From Mesorhizobium sp. WSM4306 (lineage in GTDB: Bacteria; Pseudomonadota; Alphaproteobacteria; Rhizobiales; Rhizobiaceae), in assembly GCF_007003975.1 (NCBI RefSeq), contig NZ_VFTC01000003.1, forward strand, positions 247,447 to 311,446: 64,000 nucleotides of DNA. The letters are read 5' to 3'. This document shows positions 9,276 through 19,372 of this stretch, one piece after another (position 1 is the stretch's first letter; each line of letters begins with the position of its first letter). The position numbers were made by a program, and so were the translations under genes. The notes below the pieces were generated by a model that was not told where the DNA came from, did no database searches, and saw only the letters and a list, made by a program, of their open reading frames with translations.

Positions 9276-9755
9276 GTGGAACCGATCAGTCTCGATGTGC
9301 TTTTGGCCAGCGTCGGCAAGGAAGTCGGTGTCTCACCCTGGCGCGTGGTCACGCAGACCATGATCGACCAGTTCGCCGACGCCACCGACGACCACCAGTT
9401 CATCCATTGCGACCCCGAGCGGGCAAAGCGCGAGACGCCGTTCGGCGGCACCATCGCTCATGGCTTTCTGTCGCTGTCGCTGCTCTCGGCGATGACCTTC
9501 GAGACCATGCCGCCGCTGGAAAAGGGCAAGATGGGCGTCAACCACGGTTTCGATTCGCTGCGCTTCCTGGCGCCGGTGAAGACCGGTTCGCGCATCCGCA
9601 CCCGTTTCGTGCTGGCCGACGTCAAGGTCCGGCCATCCGGCTGGGTGCAGACGGCGCATGACGTGACCATCGAGATCGAGGGCTCGAAGAAGCCGGCGCT
9701 GACCGCGCGCTGGCTGACACTGACACTGATCGAGCGTGAGCCGGAGACCGCATGA
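9276..9755 (+). CDS. MaoC-like (R)-specific enoyl-CoA hydratase
   Basis: A single hot-dog-fold MaoC domain of 159 residues. The hydratase-2 signature is visible: an Asp-containing DDHQFIHCDPERA segment, then TPFGGTIAHGFLSLSLLS, where the Asp and His form the catalytic pair. The start is GTG 9276 with GGAGG about 8 bases upstream. Its stop overlaps the next start by ATGA. Such proteins hydrate trans-2-enoyl-CoA, which fits an acyl-CoA breakdown pathway together with the neighbouring dehydrogenase and SDRs. Confidence 0.9.
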   Translation: MEPISLDVLLASVGKEVGVSPWRVVTQTMIDQFADATDDHQFIHCDPERAKRETPFGGTIAHGFLSLSLLSAMTFETMPPLEKGKMGVNHGFDSLRFLAPVKTGSRIRTRFVLADVKVRPSGWVQTAHDVTIEIEGSKKPALTARWLTLTLIEREPETA

Positions 9756-10789
9756 GCGGCGGCGCCAATGCGCTGGATCAGACAGCACTTGCGCCCTATC
9801 TCGAGGCGCACATACCGGGTTTCGCCGGGCTTCATTCCATCGAAAAATTCAAATCCGGCCAGTCGAACCCGACCTATCTGCTGACCGCCGCCAGCGGCCG
9901 CTATGTGCTGCGCGCCAAGCCGCCGGGGCAACTGCTGAAATCGGCACACCAGGTCGACCGCGAATTCACCGTGATGAAGGCGCTTGCCGGCACCGCCGTG
10001 CCGGTGCCGAGAATGCTTCATCTGTCGGGCGAGGACTCGCCGATCGGCCGCATGTTCTACGTCATGGAGTTCCTCGACGGCCGCATCTTCTGGGATCCGG
10101 CCGTGCCGGAAGCCGCCGGCAACGATGAGCGCGCCGCCCTCTACGATGCCATGAACGCCACGCTGGCGGCGCTGCACGATGTCGATGTCGAAGCCGTCGG
10201 GCTCGGCGATTTCGGCCGGCCGGGCAATTACTTCGAACGCCAATTGGCGCGCTGGAGCAGCCAGTATCGCGCCTCCGAGACCGGCACTGTGTCCGACATG
10301 GACCGGCTGATCGCCTGGCTGGAGGCGCATATGCCGACCGATGACGGCCGTGTCTCGCTGGTGCATGGCGACTACCGGCTGGACAACATGATCTTTGCAG
10401 CCAGTGAGCCAAAGGTGCTGGCGGTGCTCGACTGGGAACTGTCGACACTCGGCCACCCCTTCGCCGACATCGCCTATCAGTGCATGCAATGGCGCCTGCC
10501 GCATGCCTCGGGCTTTCGCGGCCTTGGCGGCATTGACCGCGCCGTCCTCGGCCTGCCTTCGGAGGAAGCCTATGTCGCCGCCTATTGCCGGCGACGCGGG
10601 CTGGCCGGCATCGACAATTGGGGCTTCTTCCTCGCCTTCTCCTTCTTCCGTTTGGCGGCCATCTGCCAAGGCGTCTACAAACGGGCGCTCGACGGCAACG
10701 CCTCCAATCCCGAGAAGGCCAAGACCTATGGCGAGGCGGTGAAGCTGCTGTCGCACCTCGCCGCCAAACTGATCGACAAGGAGACGTAA
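9752..10789 (+). CDS. APH-like phosphotransferase, LvaA/ACAD10-11 kinase-domain type
   Basis: This is an aminoglycoside-phosphotransferase-fold kinase of 345 residues. It has the nucleotide lobe SIEKFKSGQSNPTYLL, a catalytic loop LVHGDYRLDNMIF and the metal-binding VLDWELSTLGHPFADIAY. In mammals ACAD10/11 fuse such a kinase to an acyl-CoA dehydrogenase, and the bacterial levulinate pathway uses a separate kinase (LvaA) to phosphorylate a 4-hydroxyacyl-CoA. The same two activities are encoded here in divergent operons, so a hydroxyacyl-CoA substrate is more likely than an antibiotic. Start and stop overlap both neighbours. Confidence 0.85.
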   Translation: MSGGANALDQTALAPYLEAHIPGFAGLHSIEKFKSGQSNPTYLLTAASGRYVLRAKPPGQLLKSAHQVDREFTVMKALAGTAVPVPRMLHLSGEDSPIGRMFYVMEFLDGRIFWDPAVPEAAGNDERAALYDAMNATLAALHDVDVEAVGLGDFGRPGNYFERQLARWSSQYRASETGTVSDMDRLIAWLEAHMPTDDGRVSLVHGDYRLDNMIFAASEPKVLAVLDWELSTLGHPFADIAYQCMQWRLPHASGFRGLGGIDRAVLGLPSEEAYVAAYCRRRGLAGIDNWGFFLAFSFFRLAAICQGVYKRALDGNASNPEKAKTYGEAVKLLSHLAAKLIDKET

Positions 10790-11565
10790 TGGGCCGTTTC
10801 GATGGAGCGACCGTGCTGATTACCGGCGCGGCCGGCGGCCTCGGCCGGGGTGCCGCGAAAGGTTTCGCCGCTGAAGGCGCCCGCCTTGTGCTTTCCGACA
10901 TCGACGACAAGGCGCTGGCCGATCTTGCCGGCTCGCTGCGGGCAGAGACTGCCATCCTTGCCGGCAACATAGCGGACGAAAAGCTGTCCGAGGATCTGGT
11001 GAGACTGGCGGCGGACAAATTCGGCCGGCTGGACATCGCCATCAACAATGCCGGCATCGTCCAGAGTTTCGTGCGCCTGCCGCAAGTCGCCTCCGACGAG
11101 GCGCGCCGCGTGCTGGAGATCGACCTGCTCGGCGTCTTCTATGCCATGAAGCACCAGATCCCGCAGATGGAGCGGCAGTTCAAATCGGACGGGAAAGGCG
11201 GCGCCATCGTCAACATCGCCTCGGTTGCCGGGCTGGTCGGCGCGCCGAAACTGTCGGTCTATGCCGCCGCCAAGCATGGCGTCGTCGGGCTGACCAAGTC
11301 GGCTGCGGCCGAATACGCAACCAAGGGCATACGCATCAATGCCGTCTGCCCGGCGCACACGCGAACGGCCATGGTCGACAGCTTCGTGCGCATCTCCGGC
11401 GCGCCGGAGGCCGAAGCCCTGGCCGAGCTGACACGCGGCGTGCCGATGAAGCGGGTGGCCGAAGTGGACGAGGTTGTGTCAGCCATCCTGTTTGCCGCTG
11501 ACCCCGCCAATTCCTTCATGACCGGCCACACGCTGGCCGTGGATGGCGGTGTCGGCGCGATTTGA
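10789..11565 (+). CDS. SDR-family oxidoreductase
   Basis: This is a second short-chain dehydrogenase in the operon, 258 residues. It has ITGAAGGLGRG at the N-terminus, NNAG near residue 87, catalytic Ser in NIASVAG and YAAAKHG, and the C-terminal VDGG loop. Its ATG shares one base with the kinase stop (TAATG), and GGAG lies about 7 bases before it. It differs clearly from the first SDR of the cluster, so the two may act on different hydroxyacyl intermediates. A 15-bp tandem duplication follows the stop. Confidence 0.9.
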   Translation: MGRFDGATVLITGAAGGLGRGAAKGFAAEGARLVLSDIDDKALADLAGSLRAETAILAGNIADEKLSEDLVRLAADKFGRLDIAINNAGIVQSFVRLPQVASDEARRVLEIDLLGVFYAMKHQIPQMERQFKSDGKGGAIVNIASVAGLVGAPKLSVYAAAKHGVVGLTKSAAAEYATKGIRINAVCPAHTRTAMVDSFVRISGAPEAEALAELTRGVPMKRVAEVDEVVSAILFAADPANSFMTGHTLAVDGGVGAI

Positions 11566-11566
11566 C

Positions 11567-11600
11567 AACCCCAGATTTGGTAACCCCAGATTTGGTAACC
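11567..11600. repeat. 15-bp tandem duplication after an SDR gene
   Basis: The unit AACCCCAGATTTGGT occurs twice head to tail and is followed by a partial AACC. It sits directly behind the SDR stop codon. It looks like a simple slippage duplication; no function is apparent. Confidence 0.85.
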
Positions 11601-11638
11601 ATTGCCGCATGGGAACCTACCGCGCCCTTGTCCGTTTT

Positions 11639-11650
11639 CGTACAGCGTAT
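11639..11650. promoter_or_regulatory. Candidate operator/promoter before the TetR gene
   Basis: CGTACAGCGTAT sits about 40 bases before the TetR start and runs into an AT-rich ATATAATTT stretch that could be a -10 region. Its reverse complement shares TACGCTGTA and TACGAAAA with the region before the small secreted protein at 12531. A shared operator for the local TetR protein is therefore plausible, but this is inference. Confidence 0.4.
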
Positions 11651-11690
11651 ATAATTTAGCCAACACCCCACCACATGAAGGCAGACTCAC

Positions 11691-12335
11691 GTGCCGCTGA
11701 GCGTCCAGAAACGCCGCGAAAAACAAAAGGCCGAACTGCGTTCCGAGCTGCTCGACGCAGCCCACAAGCTCGTCAAGGAAGAGGGCTATGAAGGCCTGAC
11801 GATCCGCAAGCTGGCCAACCGGGTCGGCTACGCCCCGATGTCGGTCTATTCCTACTTCGCCGACAAGCAGGACATCCTGTTTGCGCTGGCCGAGGATGCG
11901 TTCGAAACACTTGCCCGCAACATCGAGGCGCATCCCTCCGACGACCCGATCGAGGCGCTGAAGGCGGTGATGACCGAGTATGCCGCCTTTGGGCTCGGCA
12001 ACCCCAACGAATACCGCACCGTCTTCATGACTGAAAAGACCAAGCTGCCGGAGGGCAGAAGCTATGAGGACATGGAAGACGGCAACCCGGCGATGAAAGC
12101 GCTCATCTCCAGGGTCGAGGCCTGCGTCGCCGCTGGCAAATTGCACGGCGATGCGCGTGCCATTGCCACCATGCTGTGGGCGGTCGGCCACGGCACCATC
12201 TCGTTGCTGATCACCTTTCCGTTCTACCCCTTTGGCGATCCGCAGGCTTTCGTGAAGCGGATGTGCGATTCCACCCTTGCCTCGCTCACCACGCAGGACG
12301 TGCCGCCGCTGACCAAGACCCCGGTCAACTGCTGA
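11691..12335 (+). CDS. TetR/AcrR-family transcriptional regulator
   Basis: The 214-residue protein has a canonical N-terminal helix-turn-helix: LLDAAHKLVKEEGYEGLTIRKLANRVG, then the recognition helix APMSVYSYFADKQ. An all-helical ligand-binding region with WAVGHGTISLLI near the C-terminus follows. The start is GTG 11691 with GAAGG about 10 bases upstream. It lies downstream of the acyl-CoA operon, so an acyl-CoA or substrate effector is a reasonable guess. CGTAC-rich sites before this gene and before the next gene suggest autoregulation and control of the small secreted protein. Confidence 0.88.
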   Translation: MPLSVQKRREKQKAELRSELLDAAHKLVKEEGYEGLTIRKLANRVGYAPMSVYSYFADKQDILFALAEDAFETLARNIEAHPSDDPIEALKAVMTEYAAFGLGNPNEYRTVFMTEKTKLPEGRSYEDMEDGNPAMKALISRVEACVAAGKLHGDARAIATMLWAVGHGTISLLITFPFYPFGDPQAFVKRMCDSTLASLTTQDVPPLTKTPVNC

Positions 12336-12432
12336 CCACCTGGATATCCCCCACCCGTCCAATTGAACATCCGGCCTGACAGCTTCAGCTGTGTCGGTAC
12401 GCCGCGATTTTCGGCGTTCAAAAAAAAATTGT

Positions 12433-12504
12433 CGTACATGTACGTCTTCTGACTTGAAAACCGGTTTCCTCGGACGTATTTGTACGCTGTATCGTACACG
12501 TACG
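12433..12504. promoter_or_regulatory. CGTAC-rich palindromic operator region
   Basis: A perfect 12-bp palindrome CGTACATGTACG lies at 12433-12444. A near-palindrome CGTACACGTACG lies at 12493-12504, preceded by TACGCTGTA at 12483. The last element and the trailing TACGAAAA recur in reverse orientation before the TetR gene. Two spaced palindromes just upstream of a small gene fit repression by the neighbouring TetR protein. Confidence 0.5.
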
Positions 12505-12530
12505 AAAACAATTTGCCGATGGAGACTGAC

Positions 12531-12764
12531 ATGAACAAGACCCTTCTCGCCCTCGCCGCCGTGCTGGCGCTTTCCGGTTCGGCTTTTGCCGGCAGCAACA
12601 ATGTTTCGCCCAAGCAGGCCCCGGCTGCCACCTGCGTCGACACCACGACCCATGCCAAGCTCGATTGCAGCGTGACCGGCTCGGTCGAAAAGTCCGACGT
12701 CAAGGCCAAGGGCCCGCGCCTCGGCATCGAGATCAACCCGTGGATCGTGCCGAGCACATTCTGA
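12531..12764 (+). CDS. Small secreted protein, DUF680-like
   Basis: The 77-residue product has a clean Sec signal peptide (MNKTLLALAAVLALSGSAFA) and a mature part of about 57 residues with two cysteines (ATCVDTTTHAKLDC), which may form a disulphide. It ends in RLGIEINPWIVPSTF. The signal, Cys pair and terminal pattern resemble DUF680, a family known mainly from Mesorhizobium. ATG 12531 has GGAG 7 bases upstream. Palindromic sites precede it and an intrinsic terminator follows, so it is a stand-alone regulated unit. Function unknown. Confidence 0.75.
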   Translation: MNKTLLALAAVLALSGSAFAGSNNVSPKQAPAATCVDTTTHAKLDCSVTGSVEKSDVKAKGPRLGIEINPWIVPSTF

Positions 12765-12802
12765 GTTGATTAAGCTCGACCACCAAACAGCACAACGGCT
12801 AA

Positions 12803-12834
12803 GGGCGGCAGGATAATCCCGGCCGCCCGTTTTT
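12803..12834 (+). terminator. Intrinsic terminator after the small secreted protein
   Basis: A GGGCGGC arm pairs with GCCGCCC across a 12-base loop and is followed directly by GTTTTT. It lies about 40 bases past the stop of the secreted-protein gene. Confidence 0.75.
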
Positions 12835-12887
12835 CCTCGGCGCAGGCCGGGGTTTTCCTTAACTCAAGCCTGGGCGCAGGCGAGAGA

Positions 12888-13733
<846 letters not shown>

Positions 13734-13741
<8 letters not shown>

Positions 13742-16727
13742 TGAGGCGCCCTCCCGTCTCGTCGAAGAACACCATCCCGGTAATCTCCACTTCGATCACC
13801 CCGTTCGGCATCGGAACGTAGAGCGTCTCGCCCATCCGGTCGCGCCCGCCGGCGACCAGCGCCAACGCGATGGAGCGGCCGCAATTTTGCGACCAGTAGC
13901 TGGACGTGACGTGGCCGATCATCTTCATCGGGATCGCCTGCTTTGGATCGGCGACGATCTGCGCGCCTTCCTCCAGCACCACCTTCGGGTCCTTGGTTTT
14001 CAAGCCGACAAGTTGCTTGCGGCCCTTGGCGACCAGATCCGGCCGCGTCAGACCACGGATGCCGACGAAGTCGGTCTTCTTCTTGCCGACCGCCCAGTCG
14101 AGCCCGGCATCGTTCGGCGTCACCGTGCCGTCTGTGTCCTGGCCGACGATGATGTAGCCTTTTTCGGCGCGCAGCACGTGCATGGCCTCGGTGCCGTAAG
14201 CAGTGGCGCCATGCTTCTGGCCCTCGGCCCACAGCGCTTCCCAGACCGCCTGGCCATAGTCGGCCGGCACGTTGACTTCGAAGCCGCGCTCACCGGTGAA
14301 CGACATGCGGAACAGCCTGGTCGGCACGCCGCAGATCTTGCCCTCGCGCACCGACATATGCGGCAGCGCCCCATCCGACATATCGATGCCTTCGACCAGC
14401 GGCGCAATGATGTCGCGCGACTTTGGCCCCTGCACCGCGATCACCGCCCATTGCTCGGTGATCGAGGTCAGCCAGACATTCAGATGCGGGAATTCGGTCT
14501 GGAGATAATCCTCCATGTGGTTCATGACGCGCGGCGCGCCGCCCGTCGTCGTCGTCACATGGAAGCGGTCCGGCGCCAAGCGGCCGACGACGCCGTCATC
14601 ATAGATGAAACCGTCCTCGCGCAGCATGATGCCATAGCGGCAGCGGCCGGGTTCCAGCTTCTCCCATGGGTTGGTGTAGAGCAGCTCCATGAACTTCGCC
14701 GCATCCGGCCCGACGACTTCGATCTTGCCCAGCGTCGAGGCGTCGAACAGGCCGGCATTGGTGCGCACTGCGACGCATTCGCGATCGACCGCGGCATGCA
14801 TGTCTTCGCCCGCTTTGGGGAAATACCAGGCGCGCTTCCACTGCCCGACATCCTCGAACACCGCACCATGCGCCTCGGCCCAGGGGTGGATCGCGGTCTT
14901 TCGCGTCGGGTCGAACAACGGCCCGCGTGCATGGCTGACGATCGCGCCGAAGGTCACCGGCGTATAGGGCGCGCGGAAGGTGGTCAGGCCGACCTCCGGG
15001 ATCGGCTTGCCCAGCGTCTCGGCGGCAATCGCCAGGCCGTGCATGTTGGAGGTCTTGCCCTGGTCGGTCGCCATGCCGTTGGTGGTGAAGCGCTTGACGT
15101 GCTCGATCGAGCGCATGCCTTCATGCACCGCCTGACGGATGTCCTTGGCGGTGACGTCGTTCTGGAAATCGACGAAAGCCTTGACCGTCTTGTCCGGCCC
15201 GGCGCCGGGCGCTGCCCCCAGCATGCCGCGCGACCAGCTTTCCGACGCGTCGACCTTTGGCTTCGTGCCCTTCGCGGTTTTCGCGCCGGCGTCTTTCGCC
15301 GCCTTGGCGCCGGCCGCATAGGCTTCGTCGATCGACGCCGACAGCCCGTCCGTGCCGTTGCAGGCGCCGACCGAGACGCAGTCCTGCGCATAAATTCCGG
15401 GCACGAAGCGCTTGGTCTCGTCGTTGAAGGCGACCTTGCCGCGCGACTGCGAGAACAGATGCACCGACGGCGTCCAGCCGGCCGACATCAGGATCGCGTC
15501 AACGGGAATGGTGCGCTCGCCGCCGCCGTTCTTCGGCTGTACGGTCATCGAGGTCACGCGCAATTTGCCGCCGGCGCGGATCACCGCGCGGCCGAAATTG
15601 ATCTCGATGCCGAGCGCCCGCGCCTCGTCGATCACCGGCCCGGTCGGATGGTCGCGCAGATCGACGATCGCCGCGATGTTGACGCCCGCCTTCTTCAGGT
15701 CGATCGCCGCCGCGTAAGCCGAGTCATTGGCGGTGTAGACGCCGACATTTTTGCCGACCGCGACGCCATAATGATTGAGATAGATGCGCGCCGCCGAGGC
15801 CAGCATGATGCCGGGGCGGTCATTGTCGGCAAACACCATGTGGCGTTCGATGGAGCCTGTCGCCAGCACCACGCGCTTGGCGCGGACCTGCCACAGCCGC
15901 TCGCGCGGCAGATCGTGGCCAGGGCTTTGCAGATGGTCGCTGACGCGCTCGACCAGGCCGACGAAATTCTGCGCGTAATAGCCGAACGCCGTGGTGCGCG
16001 AGAGCACACGGACATTGTCCATGCCCTTGAGCTTCGCGATCGCCGCTTGCGCCCAGCCATAGCCGTCCTGGCCGTCGATCTTCGCGCCGGTCTCGAAGCG
16101 CAGGCTGCCGCCGAAATCCGCGTGCTCGTCGGCGAGGATGACACGGGCGCCGGTTTCGGCTGCAGCTAAGGCTGCCGCGATACCAGCCGCACCACCGCCC
16201 AGCACCAGCACATCGCAATGCGCATAGCGCGACGAATAATGATCGGGGTCGGGCTTGTCAGGCGAAACACCAAGACCGGCCGCGGCGCGGATCTTGGGCT
16301 CGTACAGGCTCTTCCAGGCCGCCTTCGGCCACATGAAGGTCTTGTAGTAGAAACCGGCCGAAAACAGCGGCGATGCAATGTCGTTGACCGCGCCGACGTC
16401 GAAGGCAAGCGAGGGCCAGCGGTTCTGCGAGCTCGCGACGAGCCCATCATAGAGCTCCTGCACCGTGGCGCGGATGTTGGGCGCCTTGCGCGCCGCGTCG
16501 CGCTCGATTTGGACCAGCGCATTCGGCTCTTCCGCCCCGGCCGACAGAAAGCCGCGCGGCCGGTGGTATTTGAACGAGCGGCCGACCAGATGCACGCCAT
16601 TGGCCAGCAGCGCCGAAGCCAGCGTGTCGCCCTCGATGCCGGTATAGGACTGGCCGTCGAAGCTGAAGCGCGCGGTCTTGGCCTGGCTGAGGCGGCCGGC
16701 GCTCGGGATACGGAAGGCGCCGCTCAT
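13734..16727 (-). CDS. soxA: Sarcosine oxidase subunit alpha
   Basis: This large subunit has 997 residues, as usual for the family. The N-terminus holds a 2Fe-2S-ferredoxin-like Fer2_4 domain (GIEGDTLASALLANGVHLVGRSFKYHRPRG, starting near residue 31). A Rossmann NAD+ site (VLVLGGGAAGIAAALAAAE) lies near residue 173. The C-terminal part from about residue 600 is the GcvT-like folate-binding domain and ends in VFFDETGGRLNG. ATG 16727 overlaps the soxD stop by ATGA, supporting this start over an upstream extension. The product of oxidation, 5,10-methylene-THF, links the operon to C1 metabolism. Confidence 0.95.
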
Positions 16728-17020
16728 TTCACAGCTCCCGGAAGCTTGGACGGCTTCGGCTCGCCGGCTTTGTAGGTCATGACGAACTTGTCGGTGACGG
16801 TATCGCGCACCGCGTTGAAGAACCGCGCGCAACCATGGATGTGGCGCCAGCGCTCATAGATGATGCCCTTGGGGTTCGAGCGGATGAAGAAGAACTTTTC
16901 GAAGTCGTCGTCACTCTCGCCCGCCATGTTGGCCGAGCGCGCGATATGCGCTTCGCCGGCGTTGCGGAACTCGAGCTCCGGGCGCTCTTCCTCGCAATAG
17001 GGGCAGCGGATGAGAAGCAT
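16724..17020 (-). CDS. soxD: Sarcosine oxidase subunit delta
   Basis: A 98-residue zinc-binding subunit. The N-terminal LIRCPYCEEERPELEF carries the CxxC pair, and HGCARFFNAVRDT near residue 60 supplies further ligands. Gene order and ATGA coupling with soxA are diagnostic. It starts 12 bases after the stop of an uncharacterised gene that separates it from soxB. Confidence 0.94.
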   Translation of the reverse strand: MLLIRCPYCEEERPELEFRNAGEAHIARSANMAGESDDDFEKFFFIRSNPKGIIYERWRHIHGCARFFNAVRDTVTDKFVMTYKAGEPKPSKLPGAVK

Positions 17021-17032
17021 TGTTGTTCGTTC

Positions 17033-17455
17033 CTACAATTCGCCGTGGCCGACATGCGCGCCGGCAGGTTGGTTGCAAAGCCTTTGGCCCATCGCCGCAA
17101 ATGGCGCGACGAGCCGAATGCGCTCCTCGACGCTTGCGGCGGGGCGAAACAGCTCGCGATACGCGATGTTGCCGATCGTGAGCTGAAACGGATCGGTCGT
17201 CACGATGACGCTGCGTGGCTCGAATGTGTCGTCCTCGCCGAGATCGGAAGGCCTGTTCTCCATGAAGATGACCACCTTCTGGCCACCGCTCCACACGCAA
17301 GCCAGAATGCCGGCGTCGATCGAAAACGGCCAACTGGCCTCGTTGCCGGCGCGGCTGATCGGCTGCGTGCGGACCTCTTCCGGTGACGGAAGGTGGAACA
17401 GGTCCTGTTCCCCCGCCAGCACCAGCGGCATGGCGACAGCCAGCTCCGCCATCAT
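17033..17455 (-). CDS. Uncharacterised protein encoded between soxB and soxD
   Basis: I do not recognise this 140-residue product with certainty. Its start (ATGATG at 17455) overlaps the soxB stop by one base, and it ends 12 bases before soxD, so it is firmly inside the sarcosine oxidase operon. It has no signal peptide or membrane segment. Recognisable stretches are AGNEASWPFSIDAGILACVWSG, VVIFMENRPSDLGEDDTFEP and a VTTDPFQLTIGNIAYRELF strand-helix. The frame runs on upstream inside soxB, but only this part reads as independent coding. An accessory or assembly role for the oxidase is inference from position. Confidence 0.72.
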   Translation of the reverse strand: MMAELAVAMPLVLAGEQDLFHLPSPEEVRTQPISRAGNEASWPFSIDAGILACVWSGGQKVVIFMENRPSDLGEDDTFEPRSVIVTTDPFQLTIGNIAYRELFRPAASVEERIRLVAPFAAMGQRLCNQPAGAHVGHGEL

Positions 17456-18708
17456 CAGTGCGCCACCGCCGCCGCCGCTGCCTCGTCGATGAGGCGGCCG
17501 GTGCGGAAGCGCTCGATGGTGAAGGGCGCGTTGATCGGGTGCGGATCGTCCTTGGCTATGGTGTGGGCAAAGACATGACCCGAACCGGGCGTCGCCTTGA
17601 AGCCACCCGTGCCCCAGCCGCAATTGACGTAGAGGCCAGGCACCGGCGTCTTGGCCAGGATCGGCGAGCGGTCGGGCGTGACGTCGACAATGCCGCCCCA
17701 CGAGCGCAGCATCTTCATGCGGGTGAAGATCGGGAACATCTCGCAGATGGCGTCCAGTGTATGCTGCAAGATGTGCAGGCCGCCGGTCTGCGAATAGGAG
17801 ACATACTGGTCGGTTCCGGCGCCGATCACCAGCTCGCCCTTGTCGGACTGCGAGATGTAGGCGTGCACCGTGTTCGACATCACCACGCAGGGCACCACCG
17901 GCTTGACCGGCTCCGACACCAGCGCCTGCAGCGGATAGCTCTCCAGCGGCATGCGCACGCCGGCCATGTTCATGATCACGGAGGAGTGGCCGGCGGCAAC
18001 CACGCCGACCTTTTTCGCGCCAATGAAGCCGCGCGTGGTGTCGACACCCATGACCGCGCCATTGGCGGCGCGCTTGACGCCGGTGACCTCGCAATTCTGG
18101 ATGATGTGGACGCCGCGCGCCGAAGCGCCGCGCGCATAGCCCCAGGCAACCGCGTCATGGCGCGCCGTGCCGCCGCGACGCTGAAGCGCAGCGCCGACCA
18201 CGGGATACCGCGCCTGCTTGGAAATGTTGAGCGGCGGGCAGAATTCCTTCGCCTGCTCCGGCGTCAGCCATTCATTGTCGATGCCGTTGAGGCGATTGGC
18301 GTGGACATGGCGCTTCAGCACCTGGATGTCGTGCACATTGTGCGCCAGCATCATGACGCCGCGCGCCGAATACATGACGTTGTAGTTGAGCTCCTGGGAG
18401 AGCCCATCCCACAGCTTAAGCGCATGGTCGTAAATGCCCGCGCTCTCGTCATAGAGATAGTTGGACCGGATGATGGTGGTGTTGCGGCCGGTGTTGCCGC
18501 CGCCGAGCCAGCCCTTTTCCAGCACCGCGACATTGGTGATGCCGTGCACGGTGGCGAGATAATAGGCGGTGGCCAGGCCATGGCCGCCGGCGCCGACGAT
18601 GATGACGTCGTATTCCTTGTTCGGCTCCGGCGAGGACCATTGTTCCTCCCAGCCCTTATGGCCGCGCATGGCCTCGCGGGCGATGGCGAATACCGAATAT
18701 TTTTTCAA
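17455..18708 (-). CDS. soxB: Sarcosine oxidase subunit beta
   Basis: This FAD/FMN subunit has 417 residues. The dinucleotide motif [19 protein letters not shown] lies at residues 33-51, [15 protein letters not shown] follows, and [12 protein letters not shown] near residue 183 contains the His that carries covalent FMN in characterised enzymes. The C-terminal FAD contact is [16 protein letters not shown]. The start is TTG 18708: it gives the conserved [16 protein letters not shown]-terminus of the family, whereas the next ATG (18669) would cut it off. The ribosome site is weak. It is the first gene of the sox operon. Confidence 0.94.
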   Translation of the reverse strand: MKKYSVFAIAREAMRGHKGWEEQWSSPEPNKEYDVIIVGAGGHGLATAYYLATVHGITNVAVLEKGWLGGGNTGRNTTIIRSNYLYDESAGIYDHALKLWDGLSQELNYNVMYSARGVMMLAHNVHDIQVLKRHVHANRLNGIDNEWLTPEQAKEFCPPLNISKQARYPVVGAALQRRGGTARHDAVAWGYARGASARGVHIIQNCEVTGVKRAANGAVMGVDTTRGFIGAKKVGVVAAGHSSVIMNMAGVRMPLESYPLQALVSEPVKPVVPCVVMSNTVHAYISQSDKGELVIGAGTDQYVSYSQTGGLHILQHTLDAICEMFPIFTRMKMLRSWGGIVDVTPDRSPILAKTPVPGLYVNCGWGTGGFKATPGSGHVFAHTIAKDDPHPINAPFTIERFRTGRLIDEAAAAAVAH

Positions 18709-18908
18709 CGTTCCAGCCTCGCAAATGGCGGCAGGGCATTCACTCGGCCCCGGCGCGCGAGGTGTATCACTAGCGAAACAGCGCTGCCACCCTTGCGCTG
18801 TTTGCGACGGCGCTTGCCGTTTTGCGCCGCGACATCAGGTGGATCAAAGCTGGTTCGCGGCGGCGCCTTCGGCCACACTCCCATCGCATGAGGATTCGGA
18901 GGACGACG

Positions 18909-19277
18909 ATGGGCAACGCCTGGTGGAACCTGATACTGCGTTTTCTGCTCGAGCTTACCGCCCTGCTCGGCGTCGGCATGGCTGGCTGGAACCTGTCGGA
19001 CGGACGGTTGCGCTGGATCCTCGCTCTGGGACTGCCGCTCGTTGCGGCCGTGTTGTGGGGCACCCTCGCCGTGCCCGATGACCCGAGCCGCTCGGGTCGC
19101 GCACCGGTGCTGGTGCCGGGCGCTGTCAGGCTGGTGCTGGAACTCATCATCCTGTTCGGCGGCGCGGCAGGATTTCATGCGGCCGGCCATACGACGACGG
19201 GCATCGTCATGGCTCTGCTGATCGCCGTCAGCTACGCCTTCTCGCTCGACCGCCTGGCGTGGTTGCTGAAACAATAG
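18909..19277 (+). CDS. Small integral membrane protein, YrdB/DUF2568-like
   Basis: The 122-residue product is almost entirely hydrophobic, with four predicted helices (NLILRFLLELTALLGVGMAG; LRWILALGLPLVAAVLWG; AVRLVLELIILFGGAAGF; TGIVMALLIAVSYAFSL). The repeated RxxLEL entry into helices 1 and 3 is the DUF2568/YrdB pattern. ATG 18909 has GGAGG about 8 bases upstream. It is divergent from soxB and stands alone. Function unknown. Confidence 0.78.
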   Translation: MGNAWWNLILRFLLELTALLGVGMAGWNLSDGRLRWILALGLPLVAAVLWGTLAVPDDPSRSGRAPVLVPGAVRLVLELIILFGGAAGFHAAGHTTTGIVMALLIAVSYAFSLDRLAWLLKQ

Positions 19278-19372
19278 GGCCTTTGCCGGTTTCGGGTGGC
19301 TGCTCTCCCGCCCATTTGCGACCAAGCATCCGATCGCCGGCGACGCTGGCGCGAAGAAAAAGGATGCCAGCC

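Noticed and set aside
9752..10789. Aminoglycoside resistance gene
   Set aside because: The kinase shares the APH fold, but its operon is acyl-CoA metabolism and its motifs match the ACAD10/11-associated branch.
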